A stretch of DNA of 7,209 nt from Lachnospiraceae bacterium (GTDB lineage Bacteria; Bacillota; Clostridia; Lachnospirales; Lachnospiraceae), in NCBI GenBank assembly GCA_024691065.1, contig JAILOA010000453.1:1-7209 (forward strand), read 5' to 3'. Under the pieces are notes generated by a model. The model made no database searches. It was not told the DNA's origin and worked only from the letters and a program-made list of their open reading frames with translations. Shown one piece after another: positions 1-6,304 of this stretch (its first letter is position 1; each line of letters begins with the position of its first letter). A program made the translations under genes and the position numbers.

Positions 1-1891
1 TATGGATTATGATGACCTCTATGATCACGAAAAAGGTATATATGTAAAGGGTAAAATATTTGAAGATGCCTTTGAAGAAGCCGGACTCGTCGATACTACA
101 AATGAATGGAGAATTGTAGATGACACCAGAAAGCTTCCTGCAAACTACAATCAGCGTGGTAAAGAATGGGAGAGAAGTGCCCATATTGATTATATCGAAA
201 GCGATGGAACCACAACAGAGCTTAAACTCGCACAGGATTGTGGTATAAGAATGCAGGGTAATTATTCACGTTCAGACCTCCAGAAAGGGCTTCGTTTCTA
301 TGCCCGTAAAGATTACGGTGAGAAGAATTTTAAATATGATTTCTTTAACGGTGCGGCCAAGGATGCAAACGGTGATACCTTGACTAAGTTTAAAAAACTT
401 GTAGTACGTCCGGGCGGAAACGATGCATTTTTATCAAAATACAGAGATACATTCTGGCAGACAGCTGCAAGAAATTACGGAACTTACTGCGATACACTTA
501 GCTCCAGACCTTGTGTTGTTTATATAGACGGTGAATACTTCGGTCTTTATGTATTGCAGGAAGATCATGGTGATGATTATGTTGAGGCTCATCATGGAGT
601 GGTTAAGGACAATGTAGTAACCTACAAGGGTGATGCCGAAGTATATGAATCAGGATATACAATTGATGACGGAACTCTTCCTGAGGGCGAAGATGAATCA
701 TATTATTTTAAAGAAATAAATGAATTTTTCGACAATCATAAAGATTGTAGCAATGATGAGGATTATCTGGAATTTATAAAGCTTGTAGATCCGTATTCCT
801 GTGCGGATTATATGGCTATTGAATGTTGGATTAATAATAAATGGGATTGGCCGGGTAAGAACTGGTATATGTGGAAGAGTACTGTTGTAGATGAAAATAA
901 CCCATATGCTGACGGACGTTTCCGTTATAACCTTTGTGATATGGATTTTGGAGGATGGAGCGGCTCAAGCGAAGCAAAAGCCAATACAATTAAAGATTCT
1001 CAACAGGACGGACAGAATTTAACGGTTCTTACACATACTAATATTTCCGTAAGAATATTTGCATATTTGCTTTCAAATAAGAATTTTAGAGATTATTATA
1101 TTCAACGTTTTTATGAAATAGATCATAATATGTTTAATTATGAGACAGAGTCAGGTAAGAGTGGTGTATTACAGGATTTGTTGGAAAAATTCCAGGCTGA
1201 ATATTCACCGTTATATTATCAGAATTTTGCAAGATACCAGGGTACCGAACAGGCTAATCAGGATCAGAAAAATATGCTTTGGAATGATGCTTATAATAAG
1301 ATTGGAAGCTTCTCAAGTGAAAGAAGTGATTACATTGACAGACAGGTAAACTTTATCAAGAAAAGATATGAGGATACTTATACAACAGATTTACTTGCCC
1401 AAGGTTATGATTTAAGCAATATATCACCTATTCCGGGTGAGAGTGTATATCCTGAGATTCCGGTAGAGACCGAAACACCGGCTACAACAGCTCCGGATGC
1501 TAATGTAACTCCGGAGACACCGGTAGCTCCGGCAACACCGGCAACACAACCTGCAGCACAGACTGCAACAAAGCCTGCTGTTGCAACTAAACCGGCTGTA
1601 AGCACCAAGCCTGCAGTTACCGATAAGAAGAATTTAAAACTTAAGGTTACACTCAAGAATAAGAAGAAACTTGTCATTAAGTCTATAAAGAAGGCTAAGT
1701 TAGTGATTAAGTTTTCAAAGAAGGCTGTTTATAAAAAGAAAAAGGTTAAGAAGATTACCATAAAGGCAAAGAATAATAAAAAGGGTAAGGTTACTATTGA
1801 TTTTGATAAGAAACTTAAGAAGAAGACGGTTATAAAGGTTACGGAATCCATTAATGGAGATAAGAAAACCCAAAAGGTCAAAGTCAAATAA
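1..1891 (+). CDS. CotH-family protein, secreted/surface type, 5'-truncated by window edge
   Basis: The CotH family comprises atypical protein kinases named after the Bacillus spore-coat kinase CotH; many clostridial members are predicted to be extracellular and have no known substrate. The reading frame starts at base 2 and is open at the window edge. The ATG there is probably internal, because the first visible residues (DHEKGIYVKG) resemble the segment before the CotH domain in longer proteins, and no signal peptide is seen. Counting from base 2, the CotH domain spans about 75-460. Visible motifs are GIRMQGNYSR (81-90), RPGGND (136-141), YIDGEYFGLYVLQED (174-188), an NNKWDWPGKNW segment (278-288) and DMDFGG (313-318), the likely metal/ATP-binding acidic site. 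A Pro/Thr/Ala linker (about 478-540) follows, then a tail (541-629) with 37 lysines in 89 residues and alternating beta-type hydrophobics. It ends at TAA before a strong terminator. Family assignment is confident; substrate and exact localisation are unknown. Confidence 0.85.
   Translation, partial: MDYDDLYDHEKGIYVKGKIFEDAFEEAGLVDTTNEWRIVDDTRKLPANYNQRGKEWERSAHIDYIESDGTTTELKLAQDCGIRMQGNYSRSDLQKGLRFYARKDYGEKNFKYDFFNGAAKDANGDTLTKFKKLVVRPGGNDAFLSKYRDTFWQTAARNYGTYCDTLSSRPCVVYIDGEYFGLYVLQEDHGDDYVEAHHGVVKDNVVTYKGDAEVYESGYTIDDGTLPEGEDESYYFKEINEFFDNHKDCSNDEDYLEFIKLVDPYSCADYMAIECWINNKWDWPGKNWYMWKSTVVDENNPYADGRFRYNLCDMDFGGWSGSSEAKANTIKDSQQDGQNLTVLTHTNISVRIFAYLLSNKNFRDYYIQRFYEIDHNMFNYETESGKSGVLQDLLEKFQAEYSPLYYQNFARYQGTEQANQDQKNMLWNDAYNKIGSFSSERSDYIDRQVNFIKKRYEDTYTTDLLAQGYDLSNISPIPGESVYPEIPVETETPATTAPDANVTPETPVAPATPATQPAAQTATKPAVATKPAVSTKPAVTDKKNLKLKVTLKNKKKLVIKSIKKAKLVIKFSKKAVYKKKKVKKITIKAKNNKKGKVTIDFDKKLKKKTVIKVTESINGDKKTQKVKVK
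1568..1621 (+). repeat. Three tandem 18-bp units coding TKPAVx in the linker
   Basis: Three consecutive six-residue units, TKPAVA, TKPAVS and TKPAVT, lie in the Pro/Thr/Ala linker of the CotH-family protein. The DNA units differ at synonymous positions, so the repeat is old or selected at the protein level. Looser ETPA/ATPA-type repeats precede it from about 1470. Such linkers typically span the cell wall or separate a catalytic domain from an anchoring domain. Confidence 0.75.
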
Positions 1892-1990
1892 TTAAAATGA
1901 TATAATAATTTACAAGTAAGTATGATAAAACTATTTTGATTCGATTCTTGTTGAGTTATGAATATATCTTATCAAAAATTTAAAAATCAT

Positions 1991-2026
1991 AAAAATAACG
2001 GGATGGTTCGTCATCCCGTTATTTTT
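1991..2026. terminator. Bidirectional rho-independent terminator
   Basis: A perfect 15-bp inverted repeat (1991-2005 pairs with 2012-2026) has a 6-nt loop, GTTCGT. The stem core is ACGGGATG/CATCCCGT and each end is an A5/T5 run, giving a U-tract in both directions. It lies between the stop codon of the CotH-family gene (1891) and the stop codon of the convergent regulator gene (2049), so it can end both transcripts. Confidence 0.9.
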
Positions 2027-2048
2027 ATAACAACTGTCGGTTGTAATA

Positions 2049-2348
2049 TTATTTGTTTATTTCATTTAAAAATGTTTCAAGTGCTTTCCGTTGATTGGAA
2101 TTTAGCTTATAAATCTGCTCAATTAAAGGATCAGAGAGAAAATCATCCTTGGATTCGCTGAAGAAATCATTGATTGATATACCTAATGCATCGCAAATGT
2201 ATGTCAACATTTCAATTGTAGGATTTTTATGACCTAGCTCGATATCTCTCAAGTGGCTCTGCGATACACCTGCAATATTAGCGAGTTTGTTAACTGTATA
2301 TCCTTTCTTCTCTCTTAAAAACGTAATTCTCTTACTTACTTCGAACAT
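2049..2348 (-). CDS. Small XRE-family HTH transcriptional regulator (99 aa)
   Basis: This is a DNA-binding protein of the Cro/CI (XRE) type, acting in the cytoplasm as a repressor or activator. The HTH domain covers about residues 5-62: RITFLREKKGYTVNKLANIAG supplies the first helices, SQSHLRDIE (30-38) is the recognition helix, and GHKNPTIEMLTYICDALGI (39-57) is the classic closing segment. A short C-terminal helix (about 73-97) may mediate dimerisation, as in SinR-like proteins. The start was set at MFEVSK rather than the upstream in-frame ATG at 2384, because AAAGGAG sits 8 nt before it and the upstream ATG has no ribosome site. The gene stands alone, convergent to the CotH-family gene. 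A palindrome over its own -35 box suggests autoregulation. The target genes are unknown. Confidence 0.88.
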   Translation of the reverse strand: MFEVSKRITFLREKKGYTVNKLANIAGVSQSHLRDIELGHKNPTIEMLTYICDALGISINDFFSESKDDFLSDPLIEQIYKLNSNQRKALETFLNEINK

Positions 2349-2356
2349 AAAATATT

Positions 2357-2363
2357 CTCCTTT
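2357..2363 (-). promoter_or_regulatory. Ribosome binding site fixing the regulator start
   Basis: AAAGGAG on the minus strand lies 8 nt upstream of the ATG at 2348. It decides between that start and the longer in-frame start at 2384, which would also lie only about 2 nt from the predicted transcript start. Confidence 0.75.
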
Positions 2364-2371
2364 TTCTTGAT

Positions 2372-2400
2372 TTGTACCCACCAAATTGATTTGTTATACT
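2372..2400 (+). promoter_or_regulatory. Opposing plus-strand promoter overlapping the regulator promoter
   Basis: TTGTAC (2372-2377), a 17-nt spacer and an extended -10 TGTTATACT (2392-2400) form a good sigma-A type promoter reading away from the regulator gene. Its -10 box overlaps that of the regulator promoter on the other strand. The nearest plus-strand gene starts more than 400 bp downstream with a nearer promoter of its own, so any product would be a long leader or a non-coding RNA. Confidence 0.4.
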
Positions 2401-2429
2401 ACTAACCTTTTTTTCCCACCAATATTGGT
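2377..2429. promoter_or_regulatory. Candidate autoregulatory operator of the XRE protein
   Basis: A perfect 12-bp palindrome, ACCAATATTGGT (2418-2429), overlaps the -35 box of the regulator gene. Its left part is repeated as CCCACCAAATTG at 2377-2388, around the predicted transcript start, against CCCACCAATATTG at 2415-2427. A dyad over the promoter plus a second half-site-like copy 38 bp away is a common layout for dimeric XRE repressors. Binding by this particular protein is inferred from position only. Confidence 0.45.
2393..2422 (-). promoter_or_regulatory. Promoter of the XRE regulator gene
   Basis: On the minus strand a -35 box TTGGTG (2417-2422) is separated by 18 nt from a -10 box TATAAC (2393-2398). 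The predicted transcript start is near 2386, leaving a leader of about 38 nt. The -35 box lies inside a perfect palindrome, which would suit repression. Boxes were identified by eye. Confidence 0.55.
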
Positions 2430-2515
2430 CAATAGAATATCAAAAAAAAACAATAAATGTCACAACTAAAAAAAAACAGTCATATTTTTTTAGTAACCAC
2501 TTTGTAAAGCAAACA

Positions 2516-2543
2516 TTCACCGAAAACAATTATAATATATAAT
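2516..2543 (+). promoter_or_regulatory. Possible promoter of an intergenic small RNA
   Basis: TTCACC (2516-2521), a 16-nt spacer and a consensus TATAAT (2538-2543) could start a transcript near 2550. The region is very AT-rich, so -10-like hexamers arise easily by chance. The downstream hairpin with T-tract at 2638-2676 is what makes a short transcription unit plausible. Confidence 0.3.
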
Positions 2544-2549
2544 CTGTAA

Positions 2550-2676
2550 AAATAATAGTATAAAATTCTGAAAAAATTGTGTTAAAAATATGGTGATTTA
2601 AACCGGGAGTTTCTGAGTCTATAAATAAGTAGCAAAACACATTAAAGAAAGTCGGTTTTTACTATGTGATTTTTTT
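2550..2676 (+). ncRNA. Candidate intergenic small RNA
   Basis: No open frame with a ribosome site is present here. A promoter-like pair lies just upstream (2516-2543), with a stronger one at 2372-2400, and a terminator-like hairpin ends the segment. The product would be about 125 nt, or about 270 nt from the earlier promoter. The whole unit lies before the promoter of the downstream reductase. I do not recognise a known RNA family. This is inferred only from signal layout. Confidence 0.3.
2638..2676 (+). terminator. Rho-independent terminator-like hairpin
   Basis: CACAT (2638-2642) pairs with ATGTG (2664-2668). Inside it, TAAAGA (2643-2648) pairs with TTTTTA (2656-2661) with one G-T wobble and a 2-nt bulge. 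The loop is 7 nt and the stem is followed by A and then seven T (2670-2676). An A-run precedes the stem. It is GC-poor, hence only moderate strength, but the geometry is right and it lies upstream of the next promoter. Confidence 0.5.
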
Positions 2677-2696
2677 GTGTAAATACTTGAAAAACA

Positions 2697-2725
2697 TTGT
2701 AATCTACTGATTTTTAAAGTATAAT
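2697..2725 (+). promoter_or_regulatory. Promoter of the aldo/keto reductase gene
   Basis: TTGTAA (2697-2702), a 17-nt spacer and a consensus TATAAT (2720-2725) predict a transcript start near 2732 and a leader of about 93 nt. A TTGACA at 2760-2765 has no -10 box at a proper distance and was not chosen. Confidence 0.6.
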
Positions 2726-2824
2726 TTAGAAAGTTATGATATATGGGAAGAATACAGATTTGACATTTTAAAGGCTTAGGCAACAGTAAAACAGGAAATA
2801 TAATAAAGTAGGAGGAAGCAGGGT

Positions 2825-4006
2825 ATGCAATACAGAAAAAGTCGATATGGCAGTGATATTTCGTTACTTGGTTTTGGGTGTATGAGATTCACTAAAAAAG
2901 GTAATTCGCTTGATTATGACAAGGCAGAGAGGGAAATAATGGCAGCTTATAATGCCGGAGTTAATTATTATGATACTGCTTATATATATCCGGGAAGCGA
3001 AGCATTGCTTGGATATGTTGTGGACAAAAATAATATCAGGGATAAGATTCAGATAGCTACAAAGCTTCCGCAATATCTTATCAAAAACGAGGCTGCGATA
3101 GACAGGTACTTTGACGAGGAGTTATCCAGGTTGCAGACAAATTATGTTGATTTTTACCTTATGCATATGCTTACTGATTTACAGGCATGGGAGAATCTTA
3201 AGAAAAATGGCATAGAAAAATGGATAGCTGATAAAAAAGCAAAGGGTCAGATTAAAAATGTAGGCTTCTCATTTCATGGTAACACCGATATGTTCATTAA
3301 GATTTTAAATGCCTATGATTGGGATTTTTGTCAGATTCAATATAATTATCTGGATGAGACTTCACAGGCAGGAGTAAAAGGTCTTAAAGCAGCCGCCGAA
3401 AAGGGGATTCCGGTAATTATTATGGAACCTTTGAGAGGCGGAAAGCTTGTGGATATGCTTCCGGATAAGGCCAAAAAGCTTATTGCAGAGGATAAAAAGA
3501 AGAGAACTGCAGCGGAGATTGCATTTAGATGGTTAATGCAACAGCCTGAGGTAACCTGTGTCTTGTCGGGAATGAATTCAATCGAGATGGTTGAGGAAAA
3601 TTGCAGGATAGCCGGCGAGGTTCAGGAAAACGAATTTGATAATTATGATTATGAAATGATTGATAAGATAAAAGAATACATCAATGAGAATACCAAGGTG
3701 GGATGTACAGGATGCGGATATTGTATGCCTTGTCCGAAGGGTGTGGACATACCGACTACATTTAGATATTACAATGAAATGTATATCAGTAAGAAGGGTG
3801 GCGCCAGGAGAGAATACATCCAGGTAGTGGGGCTTAGAAAAGATCCTGCACTTCCGGGTCAGTGTATAGGATGCGGTAAATGCGAGAGTCATTGTCCGCA
3901 GCATCTTCCGATTAGAGATAAGCTCAAAGAAGCAAATAAAGCACTGCTTCCTGTTCCTTATAAAATCGGGGTTAAAGTTGCGAGAAAGTTTATATTACAC
4001 ACATAA
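2825..4006 (+). CDS. Aldo/keto reductase fused to a C-terminal 2x[4Fe-4S] ferredoxin-like domain (393 aa)
   Basis: This is a predicted cytoplasmic oxidoreductase of the ferredoxin-fused aldo/keto reductase group (COG1453 type). The N-terminal TIM-barrel domain (about 1-285) keeps the full catalytic tetrad: D50 and Y55 in NYYDTAYIYPG, K80 in ATKLP and H114 in FYLMH. The C-terminal domain carries two iron-sulphur motifs: Cys294, 297, 300 and 303 (CTGCGYCMPCP) and Cys347, 350, 353 and 357 (CIGCGKCESHCP). This suggests electron transfer between the clusters and a nicotinamide or another cofactor; the substrate is unknown. The start is supported by AGGAGG 9 nt upstream of the ATG. The gene has its own promoter, and no clear terminator separates it from tig, so read-through is possible. 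Length and motifs show no sign of decay. Confidence 0.9.
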   Translation: MQYRKSRYGSDISLLGFGCMRFTKKGNSLDYDKAEREIMAAYNAGVNYYDTAYIYPGSEALLGYVVDKNNIRDKIQIATKLPQYLIKNEAAIDRYFDEELSRLQTNYVDFYLMHMLTDLQAWENLKKNGIEKWIADKKAKGQIKNVGFSFHGNTDMFIKILNAYDWDFCQIQYNYLDETSQAGVKGLKAAAEKGIPVIIMEPLRGGKLVDMLPDKAKKLIAEDKKKRTAAEIAFRWLMQQPEVTCVLSGMNSIEMVEENCRIAGEVQENEFDNYDYEMIDKIKEYINENTKVGCTGCGYCMPCPKGVDIPTTFRYYNEMYISKKGGARREYIQVVGLRKDPALPGQCIGCGKCESHCPQHLPIRDKLKEANKALLPVPYKIGVKVARKFILHT

Positions 4007-4015
4007 AAAAAACAG

Positions 4016-4045
4016 TTGCTAATTTGAGGCAAAACGTGTTATAGT
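4016..4045 (+). promoter_or_regulatory. Promoter of tig
   Basis: TTGCTA (4016-4021), an 18-nt spacer and an extended -10 TGTTATAGT (4037-4045) lie just after the reductase stop codon. The predicted start is near 4052, giving a leader of about 48 nt. Confidence 0.6.
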
Positions 4046-4053
4046 ATTGAGCG

Positions 4054-4068
4054 TGGTGTTTTACACCA
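4054..4068 (+). other. Stem-loop at the 5' end of the tig mRNA
   Basis: TGGTGT (4054-4059) and ACACCA (4063-4068) form a perfect 6-bp stem with a TTT loop, starting within a few nt of the predicted transcript start. The ribosome site lies 20 nt further on and stays free. Hairpins this close to a 5' end often protect an mRNA from 5'-end-dependent decay; that role is an inference here. There is no T-tract like that of a terminator. Confidence 0.45.
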
Positions 4069-4099
4069 AAATAGTATTTTATTTATATGGAGGCTAAAA

Positions 4100-5389
4100 A
4101 TGAGCGTACAAGTAGAAAATTTAGAAAAGAGCACGGTTAAGCTCACAATTGAAGTTGCGAGAGAGGAATTTGAAGGTGCTATTAAGACTGTATACGGTAA
4201 GGCAAAGAACAGAATTAATATTCCGGGATTCCGTAAAGGAAAGGCTCCGCTTTCAATGGTTGAGAAGTACTATGGAAAGAGCGTGTTCTATGAGGACGCT
4301 GCAAATGAAATCATTCCAAAAGCATATGAGGATGCCGTTACTGAGAACAATATTGAAGTTGTTTCACAGCCAAAGATTGAATTAGTTCAGTTAAATGATG
4401 AAGGTCCTTTCATTTTTTCTGCTACAGTCGGTGTTAAGCCGGAAGTTAAGCTTGGAGAATATATGGGAGTAACTGTATCAAAGCCTGATGTAGAGGTTTC
4501 TGATGATGAACTTAACGAGGAACTTGAGAAGACTCGTGAGAAGAATTCAAGATCAGTATCAGTAGATGACAGACCTGTTCAGGATAAGGATGAAGTTACT
4601 ATTGATTTCGAAGGATTTGTTGACGGAGAAGCTTTCGAAGGCGGAAAGGGTGAGGATTATAAGCTTGAAATCGGTTCTCATTCATTTATCGATACTTTCG
4701 AGGAGCAGCTCATCGGACACAGCATTGATGAAGAAGTAGAAGTAAATGTTACATTCCCTGAGGAATATCATGAAGCTTCACTTGCAGGAAAGCCTGCTTT
4801 GTTCAAGGTTAAGATTAAGGCTATCAGCTTTAAGGAACTTCCTGAATTAGATGATGATTTCGCACAGGATTTATCGGATTTCGATACTCTTGATGAGTAC
4901 AAGGAAGATGTTAGAAATAAGCTTAAGGAAGCTAAGGTTTCAGCTGCTGACAGAGCTAAGGAAGAAGAAGTAATCAATAAGATTATTGAGAATTCCGAAC
5001 TTGAAGTATCAGATATGCAGATTGAAAGTGTTGTAGATCAGATGAAGAGAGAATTTGCTCAGAGAATTCAGGCACAGGGTATTTCTTATGAGCAGTATCT
5101 TATGTTTACAGGAATGACTGAGGCTCAGGTAGTTGCAGACATTCGTCCACAGGCTTTAATGAGAATTCAGAGCCGTCTTGTATTAGAGAAGATTGTTGAA
5201 GCTGAGAATATCGAAGTTTCCGAAGAAGAAATCGATAAGGAAATCGAGACAATCGCTAATATGTATCAGATGGAAGCTGACAGACTTAAGGAAGTTATGG
5301 GCGAGGAAGAAAAGAAGGGTATCGAGACAGATGCTAAGGTTCAGAAGGCTGTTAAGATTGTTGTTGAGGCAGCTAAAGAAGAAGAGTAA
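4100..5389 (+). CDS. tig: Trigger factor, ribosome-associated chaperone and peptidyl-prolyl isomerase
   Basis: Trigger factor binds near the ribosomal exit tunnel (protein L23), shields nascent chains and isomerises prolyl bonds. At 429 aa it has the family's usual length and all three parts. The N-terminal ribosome-binding domain (about 1-115) carries the signature GFRKGKAP (43-50). The FKBP-type isomerase domain spans about 159-243 (DEVTIDFEGFVDGEAFEGG, then GSHSFIDTFEEQLIG). The helical C-terminal chaperone arms cover about 250-429 and are rich in Glu and Lys. GGAGG lies 6 nt before the ATG, fixing the start. The gene has its own promoter and sits upstream of clpP and clpX, the common arrangement in Firmicutes, linking folding of new chains to degradation of failures. 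No frameshift or missing segment is seen. Confidence 0.97.
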   Translation: MSVQVENLEKSTVKLTIEVAREEFEGAIKTVYGKAKNRINIPGFRKGKAPLSMVEKYYGKSVFYEDAANEIIPKAYEDAVTENNIEVVSQPKIELVQLNDEGPFIFSATVGVKPEVKLGEYMGVTVSKPDVEVSDDELNEELEKTREKNSRSVSVDDRPVQDKDEVTIDFEGFVDGEAFEGGKGEDYKLEIGSHSFIDTFEEQLIGHSIDEEVEVNVTFPEEYHEASLAGKPALFKVKIKAISFKELPELDDDFAQDLSDFDTLDEYKEDVRNKLKEAKVSAADRAKEEEVINKIIENSELEVSDMQIESVVDQMKREFAQRIQAQGISYEQYLMFTGMTEAQVVADIRPQALMRIQSRLVLEKIVEAENIEVSEEEIDKEIETIANMYQMEADRLKEVMGEEEKKGIETDAKVQKAVKIVVEAAKEEE

Positions 5390-5424
5390 TCATATCCCGG
5401 TAAATAATATTGTATAAAATATTT

Positions 5425-5497
5425 AAGGCATAGGAAACGAAGTGTTTCTGTGTTTATAGATAATCAGTAAAGCGGATTAATTAATGTCCGCTTTACT
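5425..5497 (+). promoter_or_regulatory. Structured clpP leader with two hairpins
   Basis: Two stem-loops lie in the 138-nt tig-clpP gap. The first is GAAAC (5434-5438) with GTTTC (5444-5448) around a GAAGT loop, extendable outward to 5429/5452 through wobble pairs and one bulge. The second is a perfect 11-bp stem, AGTAAAGCGGA (5466-5476) with TCCGCTTTACT (5487-5497), around a 10-nt loop. The second stem is not followed by a T-run, so it is a weak terminator at best. It may act as an attenuator, processing site or mRNA stabiliser between tig and clpP. A TATAAAAT at 5413-5420 could be a -10 box for clpP, but no good -35 is seen. Confidence 0.5.
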
Positions 5498-5527
5498 TAT
5501 AAGAATAGAACAGGAGGTTAGGGCTCT

Positions 5528-6127
5528 ATGAATTTTAATAATAGTTATACCATACCATATGTTATAGAGAGAACAAGTCAGGGTGAGCGTTCTTATGATA
5601 TTTATTCCAGACTTTTACAGGATAGAATCGTTATCCTTTCAAACGAAGTAAATGATGATATAGCAAGCTTAATTGTTTCACAGCTTCTTTTCCTTGAATC
5701 ACAGGATTCAAGTAAAGATATCAGCTTATATATCAATAGTCCCGGTGGATCTGTATCAGCAGGATTTGCTATTTATGATACAATGAATTATATTAAATGT
5801 GATGTTTCAACCATTTGTATGGGAATGGCAGCCAGCATGGGAGCTTTCCTTCTTTCAGGTGGTGCAAAGGGTAAGCGTTTTGCTCTTCCTAATGCAAATA
5901 TTATGATTCATCAGCCTTCAGGCGGAGCAAGAGGTCAGGAAACTGAAATCAGAATCGTTGCCGAGGAAATTTTAAAGACCAGGAACAGACTTAACAAAAT
6001 TCTCGCTGAGAATACCGGAAAGCCTTTAGATGTTATCGCTGCAGATACAGAGCGTGATAATTATATGACGGCTGAAGAAGCTAAGGAATACGGTCTTATT
6101 GATGAGATAATTACTAACAGAAAATAA
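5528..6127 (+). CDS. clpP: ATP-dependent Clp protease proteolytic subunit
   Basis: ClpP is the serine peptidase whose two heptameric rings form the degradation chamber used with ClpX or ClpC. The 199-aa protein has the usual length. The catalytic triad is complete: Ser103 in GMAASMGAF, His128 in MIHQPSGG and Asp177 in ERDNYM, with the 25- and 49-residue spacings typical of the family. The oxyanion-forming SPGGSV motif is at 71-76. The N-terminal IPYVIERTSQGERSYDIYSRLL is the standard axial-loop region; a short propeptide may be removed autocatalytically. AGGAGG stands 10 nt upstream of the ATG. The partner ATPase gene clpX follows after 213 nt, and tig precedes it by 138 nt. Confidence 0.98.
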   Translation: MNFNNSYTIPYVIERTSQGERSYDIYSRLLQDRIVILSNEVNDDIASLIVSQLLFLESQDSSKDISLYINSPGGSVSAGFAIYDTMNYIKCDVSTICMGMAASMGAFLLSGGAKGKRFALPNANIMIHQPSGGARGQETEIRIVAEEILKTRNRLNKILAENTGKPLDVIAADTERDNYMTAEEAKEYGLIDEIITNRK

Positions 6128-6150
6128 TTGATGATATTTACATATAAATA

Positions 6151-6304
6151 AGCTTATAATCAGTATATACTGTTTATGTACTTTTAATTAAGTAAGGTAA
6201 AATGTTTATATTTATTATGTGCAGTGCCGGATGTAATAAGGGGTTGTATATATTGTATATATTTTACCTTTTAAGAAGTGTAATGGCATATACTGATTGT
6301 GGCT
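6151..6304 (+). repeat. Long imperfect inverted repeat / large hairpin between clpP and clpX
   Basis: Nearly the whole clpP-clpX gap can fold into one long hairpin. The outer arm 6151-6168 pairs with 6288-6304, with a perfect 11-bp core AATCAGTATAT/ATATACTGATT. The next arm ACTTTTAA (6180-6187) pairs with TTAAGAAGT (6271-6279), with one bulged G. A perfect 10-bp stem AAGGTAAAAT (6194-6203)/ATTTTACCTT (6261-6270) follows, and then an apical stem 6212-6220/6231-6239 with two G-T wobbles. It contains no open frame. It could be a structured RNA element in the clpP-clpX transcript or a small non-autonomous element (MITE-like); no clear target duplication is seen. Confidence 0.6.

Noticed and set aside
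1405..1677. 90-aa minus-strand open frame inside the CotH-family gene
   Set aside because: It is the complement of the low-complexity Pro/Thr/Ala linker and yields an Ala/Val/Gly-rich translation, with no ribosome site. It is a shadow of the real frame.
1958..2161. 67-aa plus-strand open frame over the terminator and regulator gene
   Set aside because: It crosses the strong 15-bp terminator hairpin and runs antisense to the regulator, whose HTH signature is clear; no Shine-Dalgarno precedes it.
2427..2444. GGTCAAT and TATCAAA as a CtsR-like tandem heptad
   Set aside because: The second half matches poorly and the spacer is 4 nt instead of 3. The GGT belongs to the palindrome in the regulator promoter, and no clp gene is adjacent.
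2442..2491. A9, A9 and T7 tracts as phased bent DNA
   Set aside because: The centre-to-centre distances are about 26 and 16 bp, which do not match whole helical turns, and such runs are common in this AT-rich gap.
2457..2507. 16-codon ORF in the AT-rich gap
   Set aside because: Only A-runs precede the ATG, with no ribosome site, and the translation has no feature of a known leader or small protein.
2771..2784. AAGGCTTAGGCAAC in the reductase leader resembling AAGGCATAGGAAAC at 5425-5438 in the clpP leader
   Set aside because: It is a 12 of 14 match, too short to exceed chance in a window this size, and the following sequences diverge with no shared fold.
2760..2804. TTGACA at 2760 and TATAAT at 2799 as a promoter of the reductase
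   Set aside because: The spacing of 33 nt is far too long. Using TATAAT at 2799 alone would start transcription inside the ribosome site. The pair at 2697-2725 is properly spaced.
3578..3904. 108-aa minus-strand open frame inside the reductase gene
   Set aside because: It is antisense to the conserved ferredoxin-like domain, has no recognisable motif, and has no promoter or ribosome site.
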